DNA of 64,000 bases from Xylanibacter ruminicola. Its GTDB lineage: Bacteria; Bacteroidota; Bacteroidia; Bacteroidales; Bacteroidaceae. Location of the stretch: contig NZ_FNRF01000002.1 of the NCBI RefSeq assembly GCF_900107775.1, positions 1-64,000 on the forward strand, read 5' to 3'. This document shows, piece by piece, positions 60,133 to 64,000 of the stretch. Numbering within the stretch: the stretch's first letter is position 1; every line of letters starts with the position of its first letter. A model generated the notes under the pieces. That model ran no database searches, was not told where the DNA came from, and was given only the letters and a program-made list of their open reading frames with translations. A program made the position numbers and the translations under genes.

Positions 60133-61020
60133 ATGGTACATAACATTTTTAAAGGTCTGGGCATTGCGCTCATTACCCCATTCAAGGAAGACGGTTCGGT
60201 TGACTACGATGCGCTGATACGTCTGGTTGACTATCAGCTTAACAACGGTGCTGACTTCTTTTGCATCCTCGCTACAACAGGTGAGACACCTACGCTGACA
60301 CGTGAGGAGAAACAGAAGATTAAGGATTTAGTAGTAGACTACGTGCAGGCGCGCGTACCTATATTAATAGGATGCGGCGGCAACAACACCGCTGCTGTCG
60401 TAGAAGAGTTACAAACAGCCGACTTCAAGGGCATCGACGGCATTCTTAGCGTTTGTCCTTATTACAACAAGCCTTCGCAGGAGGGCTTGTACCAGCACTT
60501 TAAAGCCATCGCAGCTGCTACCCAGTTGCCCGTTGTGCTTTATAATGTGCCTGGTCGTACAGGTGTAAACCTTCAGGCTGCAACTACTGTTCGCCTGGCT
60601 CGCGACTGTCAGAATATCGTGGCTATCAAGGAGGCCAGTGGTAATCTGGAGCAGGTTGATGAGATTATCAAAAACAAACCTGCTGATTTTGATGTAATCT
60701 CTGGCGATGATTCGCTTACATTCCCTATGGTTAGCTGTGGCGCCGTAGGCGTTATCTCTGTTATTGGTAATGCGCTGCCAAAGGAGTTCTCGCGTATGAT
60801 CCGTTTGCAGATGCGTGGCGAGTACGATCCTGCGCGCACTATCCATCATCGTTTTACCGATCTCTTCTCGCTGCTGTTTGTAGATGGCAACCCAGCTGGT
60901 GTAAAGGCCATGCTTTCGGAAATGGGCTTTATTCAGAATGTGCTCCGCTTGCCATTGGTGCCCATGCGTATCAATAACATGCAGCGTATGTCTGAGATTC
61001 TCAAAGAACTGAAGATTTAA
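60133..61020 (+). CDS. dapA: 4-hydroxy-tetrahydrodipicolinate synthase
   Basis: A 295-aa class I aldolase-like enzyme that condenses pyruvate with aspartate semialdehyde, the first step to lysine and diaminopimelate. The Schiff-base lysine is Lys166 in VAIKEASGN and a catalytic Tyr137 is in YNVPGRTGVN. ATTGETPTL near residue 45 is the DapA substrate loop. It has 17- and 3-bp gaps to its neighbours, so it belongs to the NfeD-SPFH-dapA-AraC row. Confidence 0.95.
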   Translation: MVHNIFKGLGIALITPFKEDGSVDYDALIRLVDYQLNNGADFFCILATTGETPTLTREEKQKIKDLVVDYVQARVPILIGCGGNNTAAVVEELQTADFKGIDGILSVCPYYNKPSQEGLYQHFKAIAAATQLPVVLYNVPGRTGVNLQAATTVRLARDCQNIVAIKEASGNLEQVDEIIKNKPADFDVISGDDSLTFPMVSCGAVGVISVIGNALPKEFSRMIRLQMRGEYDPARTIHHRFTDLFSLLFVDGNPAGVKAMLSEMGFIQNVLRLPLVPMRINNMQRMSEILKELKI

Positions 61021-61023
61021 GAT

Positions 61024-61908
61024 ATGATTGAAAGCAAGGTTATCCATGAGATTACCCAGTTGACGGGAAAGGATGTGCTCTATATTGCCGAACGACATAA
61101 AAAAGAGTTCACCTATCCCATCCATAACCATAAGGTTTTCGAACTTAACTTCGTAGAGCATGCCCCAGGCGTTCGTCGCATTGTGGGCGACTCTAACGAG
61201 GTGATTGGTGATTACGACCTTGTGCTGATTACCAGCCCCGATCTGGAGCATGTTTGGGAGCAAGGCAGTTGCACCAGCGATGATATCCACGAGGTAACCA
61301 TACACTTTGAGTTCGACTTCTCTGAGAATAGTATCTTTTCGCGCAATCCCTTCATCTCTATTCAGCAGATGATGCAGGAGGCACGAAAGGGACTTAGCTT
61401 CCCGATGGACGCTATCATGCGGGTTTATCAGCAACTCAATACACTTTGCTCCGTAAAGGATGGTTTTTATGCTTTCCAGCAGTTCCTTACCATTCTGTAC
61501 GAACTTTCAAAGTGCGATGGTGCCCATACGTTGGCCTCAAGTAGCTTTGCTAAGATCGAGGTAACAAGCGATAGCCGACGCGTAACGAAGGTAAAGAACT
61601 ATATTGAGCAGAATTACACCAAAGAAATCCGATTGACAACACTTGCCGACCTGGCAGGTATGAGTCCTTCGGCTTTCAGTCGTTTCTTTAAGTTACATAC
61701 CGGTCGTAATCTGAGTGAGTATATCATCGACCAACGATTGGGTTATGCCAGCAGAATGTTGGTGGATAGTACTAATTCGGTATCCGAAATCAGCTATGCT
61801 TGTGGGTTCAATAACCTGAGCAACTTTAATCGTATTTTCAAGAAACGTAAGGGCTGTAGTCCCTCTGAGTTCCGCGAAAACTACCATAAAACGCGAATTA
61901 TCGTGTAA
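61024..61908 (+). CDS. AraC-family transcription regulator with cupin domain
   Basis: A 294-aa regulator. The N-terminal half is cupin-like (HNHKVFELNFVEHAPGVRRIVGD, residues 34-56). The C-terminal AraC double helix-turn-helix lies at residues 190-290, with RLTTLADLAGMSPSAFSRFFKLHTGRNLSEYI and the second helix-turn-helix NSVSEISYACGFNNLSNFNRIFKKRKGCSPSEFR. Ligand and targets are unknown. It follows dapA by 3 bp but is probably not a dapA regulator; AraC genes of this type usually answer to sugars or stress. Confidence 0.93.
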   Translation: MIESKVIHEITQLTGKDVLYIAERHKKEFTYPIHNHKVFELNFVEHAPGVRRIVGDSNEVIGDYDLVLITSPDLEHVWEQGSCTSDDIHEVTIHFEFDFSENSIFSRNPFISIQQMMQEARKGLSFPMDAIMRVYQQLNTLCSVKDGFYAFQQFLTILYELSKCDGAHTLASSSFAKIEVTSDSRRVTKVKNYIEQNYTKEIRLTTLADLAGMSPSAFSRFFKLHTGRNLSEYIIDQRLGYASRMLVDSTNSVSEISYACGFNNLSNFNRIFKKRKGCSPSEFRENYHKTRIIV

Positions 61909-61942
61909 AACTGAACTTTTTTCGAAAAAAGTCCGCCAAAAG

Positions 61943-61974
61943 TTTGGTGGTTCCAAAAAAAGTCAGTACCTTTG
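61943..61974 (+). promoter_or_regulatory. Promoter of the tRNA-Arg pair
   Basis: The -7 box is TACCTTTG (61967-61974), followed by CACCCGC, with TTTG (61943-61946) 20 bp upstream. Confidence 0.75.
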
Positions 61975-61992
61975 CACCCGCAAATCGGAAAT

Positions 61993-62066
61993 GGTTCCGT
62001 AGCTCAACTGAATAGAGCATCTGACTACGGATCAGAAGGTTGTGGGTTTGAATCCCGCCGGAATCA
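61993..62066 (+). tRNA. tRNA-Arg (anticodon ACG), copy 1
   Basis: A complete cloverleaf: acceptor stem GGTTCCG with CGGAATC (one G-U pair), D-arm GCTC/GAGC, anticodon loop CTACGGA (anticodon ACG, read as ICG) and T-arm GTGGG/CCCGC. The discriminator A is followed by CAA, so CCA is not encoded. A second copy follows 29 bp later. Confidence 0.93.
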
Positions 62067-62095
62067 CAAAAACGGTTGCAAAATAAAGGAACAAT

Positions 62096-62169
62096 GGTTC
62101 CGTAGCTCAACTGAATAGAGCATCTGACTACGGATCAGAAGGTTGTGGGTTTGAATCCCGCCGGAATCA
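62096..62169 (+). tRNA. tRNA-Arg (anticodon ACG), copy 2
   Basis: The 74-nt sequence is identical to copy 1. Here the discriminator A is followed directly by CCA (62170-62172), so this copy encodes or happens to carry the 3' CCA. Confidence 0.93.
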
Positions 62170-62174
62170 CCAAG

Positions 62175-62210
62175 AGGAGAGAAAATCGAAAGGTTTTCTC
62201 TCCTTTTTTT
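62175..62210 (+). terminator. Terminator of the tRNA-Arg pair
   Basis: An 11-bp perfect stem, AGGAGAGAAAA / TTTTCTCTCCT, is followed by a run of eight Ts. Its T-run overlaps the -33 element of the sigma-factor promoter. Confidence 0.85.
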
Positions 62211-62240
62211 TGTGTATATCGAAATACTTTCGTATCTTTG
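62210..62240 (+). promoter_or_regulatory. Promoter of the sigma-factor gene
   Basis: The -7 box is TATCTTTG (62233-62240) with TTG (62210-62212) 20 bp upstream. It fixes the start of the sigma gene at 62260, because an in-frame TTG at 62212 would lie in the -33 element. Confidence 0.7.
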
Positions 62241-62259
62241 CAAACAAAAAGAGATTGAT

Positions 62260-62964
62260 ATGGAAGATTCAGCATTAAACAGATATTTGGACGAGATTGG
62301 GCGTGAGCAGTTGCTAACCAACGAAGAGGAGCGTGAGTTGGCCGAACGGATAGCTAAAGGCGATGAGCGTGCGCTGTCGAAGTTGATCGAGGCTAATCTT
62401 AAGTTTGTAGTATCTGTAGCTCGCCAATACAAAGGCAAAGGTGTTGATATGGAGGACCTGGTGAGCGAGGGTAATCTCGGATTGATGAAGGCAGCTACAA
62501 AATTTGATGCCAGCAAAGGTGTGCGCTTTGTTAACTTTGCTGTTGTTTACATCCGTCAGGCCATCGAGAAGGCTATCGACCAGCAGGGTGGCCTTTATCA
62601 GGTGCCAAAGGACGTTAAGCAAGAGGTTGCACGTCAGCAGTCACAAGCCGTATCTGTTGATGCGCCATTAGGTCATCGTACCAATATGAGTCTGTTGTCG
62701 GTATTGGTTAATAAGGATGCGCCCTTGGCTGATGAACGTGTACACTCTGAAGCTATCGAGGATGCTATAGAATTTGCTTTAGGTACGCTTGATGAGCGTG
62801 AGCGCCGTGTGATTAATGCCTTCTTCGGCATTAATCAGGAGCACGAAACGATGGCCGAGATAGCCGAGGATATGGATATCAAACGCGAGCGTGTACGCCA
62901 GATTCGTGAAAAAGCGGTTCGTAAGTTGCGTAAAGCTTATCGCAACAAGCTTAAATCGCTATAA
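62260..62964 (+). CDS. Short sigma-70 family factor lacking the region 2.4 Trp pair
   Basis: A 234-aa sigma factor. Region 1.2/2.1 (YLDEIGREQLLTNEEERELAERIAKGDERALSKLIEANLKFVVSVARQY), region 2.2 (MEDLVSEGNLGLMKAATKFD) and region 4 with a full helix-turn-helix (ETMAEIAEDMDIKRERVRQIREKAVRKLRK) are clear. Region 2.4 reads VNFAVVYIRQAIEK. The two tryptophans that normally open the promoter (WW in YATWWIRQ of E. coli RpoD) are Val96 and Tyr97. Primary Bacteroidota sigma factors are longer (about 287 aa) and keep the pair, so this is likely an alternative factor. Its own promoter looks like the standard TAnnTTTG type. Confidence 0.88.
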   Translation: MEDSALNRYLDEIGREQLLTNEEERELAERIAKGDERALSKLIEANLKFVVSVARQYKGKGVDMEDLVSEGNLGLMKAATKFDASKGVRFVNFAVVYIRQAIEKAIDQQGGLYQVPKDVKQEVARQQSQAVSVDAPLGHRTNMSLLSVLVNKDAPLADERVHSEAIEDAIEFALGTLDERERRVINAFFGINQEHETMAEIAEDMDIKRERVRQIREKAVRKLRKAYRNKLKSL

Positions 62965-63004
62965 TTTTCTTTCGGTTAATTTGTGTTAATTTTTATCATG
63001 CCAA

Positions 63005-63035
63005 TTTGAATTCTTCTGAATAATTTCTATCTTTG
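63005..63035 (+). promoter_or_regulatory. Promoter of the Cache-type sensor gene
   Basis: The -7 box is TATCTTTG (63028-63035) with TTTG (63005-63008) 19 bp upstream. Confidence 0.7.
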
Positions 63036-63099
63036 CAGAAATATTACGTTCTAACTATTTGATTATAAGACCGTGGAACAATATTCTGTGAAGAAAGAT

Positions 63100-64000
63100 A
63101 TGAATAAGAAATGGTATGTATTTATTGCTGCATCAGTAGTTATACTGGTGGTTGCAGGTGTATCGTATTGGGCATTCTGCAAAGCCATGCATGCAGAGAC
63201 GACTGTGCGCTATACAGGTTTGCAGCGATTGGTGTCGGCCCAATTAAATAAAACCATCGTAGCTATGGAAATGAGTGCTACGAATGTGTTTAATGCTGTT
63301 GAGAAACATTTGGATACGCCCGAAGCTGTGGTACATGCCTTAGAGGAGGAAGCAAACCTTAATCCTGAAGTACGTGGCTATTTTGCTGCGTTCGAACCCT
63401 ATTTTTTCCCAGAAAAAGGAAAATGGTATGAACCTTATGTTCACCAGAACGACAGTTCGCTTTTCGAAGTGAGTATGGTTGGTTCTGCTCGGCATGATTA
63501 TACACAGTCGCAATGGTATAAGCATGCTAAGGATATAAAAATGAGTTTTTGGTCGGATCCGTATTATTACTACGATGGTACCAGTATTAGTGGTCATTAT
63601 TGCACTTTTGTGAAGCCGATATATGCCGAAGATGGCAAACTGGCTTGTGTGTGTGGAGCTGATATCACGTTTGAGTGGCTTACTAAGGCGTTGCAGAAGA
63701 TTGACGAAGCTTATCGTCATGAACTACTGGCAAACACGCCTCAATTAGCGCGCGACTTCAACTTCTTCTCTATGGTAGTGGATCACGATGGTTCGTGTAT
63801 TGTTCACCCGGATGGTATTACCACGTCATTTACCGCCCCGGATGTGTTGAGAGATTTTGAACAGCAGCAGTCTGGTGTGGTTGAGATGGAGGTGGCTGGT
63901 GTGCCTTCGCTTGTTTATTATGGTCCGATTGACGGTATCGACTGGTCGGTAGCTGTGGTGGCTCAAAAGGCTGATGTGCAGAAGCCCTTCCATTATGCTG
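63100..64000 (+). CDS. Membrane sensor with double-Cache-like domain, 3' end outside window
   Basis: The reading frame is open to the window edge (300 codons from ATG 63100; an upstream GTG at 63073 is possible). One N-terminal membrane helix (YVFIAASVVILVVAGVSYWAFC) is followed by a periplasmic sensor region of more than 260 residues. Two Cache-like halves are suggested: the first has WSDPYYYYDGTSISGHYCTFVKPIYAEDGKLACVCGADIT, and the second has MVVDHDGSCIVHPDG and GIDWSVAVV. Such domains sense small molecules and are followed by HAMP plus a kinase, cyclase or PP2C-type phosphatase. The output domain lies outside the window. No terminator separates it from the sigma gene, but it has its own promoter. 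Confidence 0.75.
   Translation, partial: MNKKWYVFIAASVVILVVAGVSYWAFCKAMHAETTVRYTGLQRLVSAQLNKTIVAMEMSATNVFNAVEKHLDTPEAVVHALEEEANLNPEVRGYFAAFEPYFFPEKGKWYEPYVHQNDSSLFEVSMVGSARHDYTQSQWYKHAKDIKMSFWSDPYYYYDGTSISGHYCTFVKPIYAEDGKLACVCGADITFEWLTKALQKIDEAYRHELLANTPQLARDFNFFSMVVDHDGSCIVHPDGITTSFTAPDVLRDFEQQQSGVVEMEVAGVPSLVYYGPIDGIDWSVAVVAQKADVQKPFHYA

Overview
The window looks like a chromosomal segment of a gut or rumen Bacteroidales bacterium, most likely Prevotella in the broad sense (Segatella/Xylanibacter-type). The evidence is the Bacteroidota promoter pattern (-7 box TAnnTTTG with a TTG or TTTG about 19-20 bp upstream, seen before more than a dozen genes), TonB-dependent receptors, a BspA/GLUG surface protein, a C10 (interpain/streptopain-like) protease, Na+-NQR, cytochrome bd, PFOR, pyruvate formate-lyase and a methylmalonyl-CoA to propionyl-CoA module. 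It is almost entirely coding. I see no phage, insertion sequence, CRISPR array or rRNA.

Layout. 1-2.8 kb: truncated surface protein with BspA-type repeats and GLUG motifs (minus). 2.9-5.0: topB. 5.1-6.4: GH8 xylan-active enzyme. 6.5-9.95: TonB receptor plus DUF4374 lipoprotein, resembling the xenosiderophore pair XusA/XusB. 9.95-10.3: the only gene-free stretch over 300 bp, holding a candidate ~98-nt small RNA with its own promoter and terminator. 10.3-13.5: porin, sodium:solute symporter, TlpA-like lipoprotein. 13.6-16.5: DUF4492-cydA-cydB (minus). 16.7-24.8: coiled-coil membrane protein, TolC/HlyD/two ABC-2 permeases, small barrel protein, truA, DMT transporter. 24.8-29.2: tamB (minus). 29.3-35.0: nqrABCDEF. 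35.2-36.4: DUF4143-type ATPase. 36.5-39.5: pflB-pflA (minus). 39.6-41.0: GH10 xylanase. 41.1-43.7: HU-like protein, a five-unit 22-bp iteron-like array, and a Na/Pi-cotransporter-PhoU protein fused to a PhoB/OmpR-type DNA-binding domain. 43.8-48.6: secreted esterase and PFOR. 48.7-51.1: divergent AAA ATPase and orphan ATP-grasp protein. 51.1-53.7: biotin carrier, a 50-aa MmdE/OadG-tail-like protein, mmdA, methylmalonyl-CoA epimerase. 53.8-58.7: TonB receptor and C10 protease. 58.7-61.9: NfeD, SPFH protein, dapA, AraC regulator. 62.0-64.0: two identical tRNA-Arg(ACG), a short sigma-70 factor lacking the region 2.4 tryptophan pair, and a truncated Cache-type sensor.

How the genes fit together. 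The core is anaerobic energy metabolism: PFOR and PFL split pyruvate, NQR and cytochrome bd handle electrons and the sodium gradient, and the methylmalonyl-CoA genes make propionate. Around this lie outer-membrane uptake and secretion functions (porin, two TonB receptors, TamB, an efflux operon) and secreted enzymes for xylan, esters and protein.

Most unusual: (1) the phosphate-transporter/PhoU/winged-helix fusion and the 22-bp repeat array directly behind it, a possible membrane-tethered phosphate-responsive regulator with an adjacent target; (2) three conserved genes (cydA, truA, tamB) that carry short in-frame segments that look like intergenic repeats; (3) the candidate small RNA; (4) the sigma factor without its melting dyad. 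All functional assignments come from reading the sequence; no database search was run.
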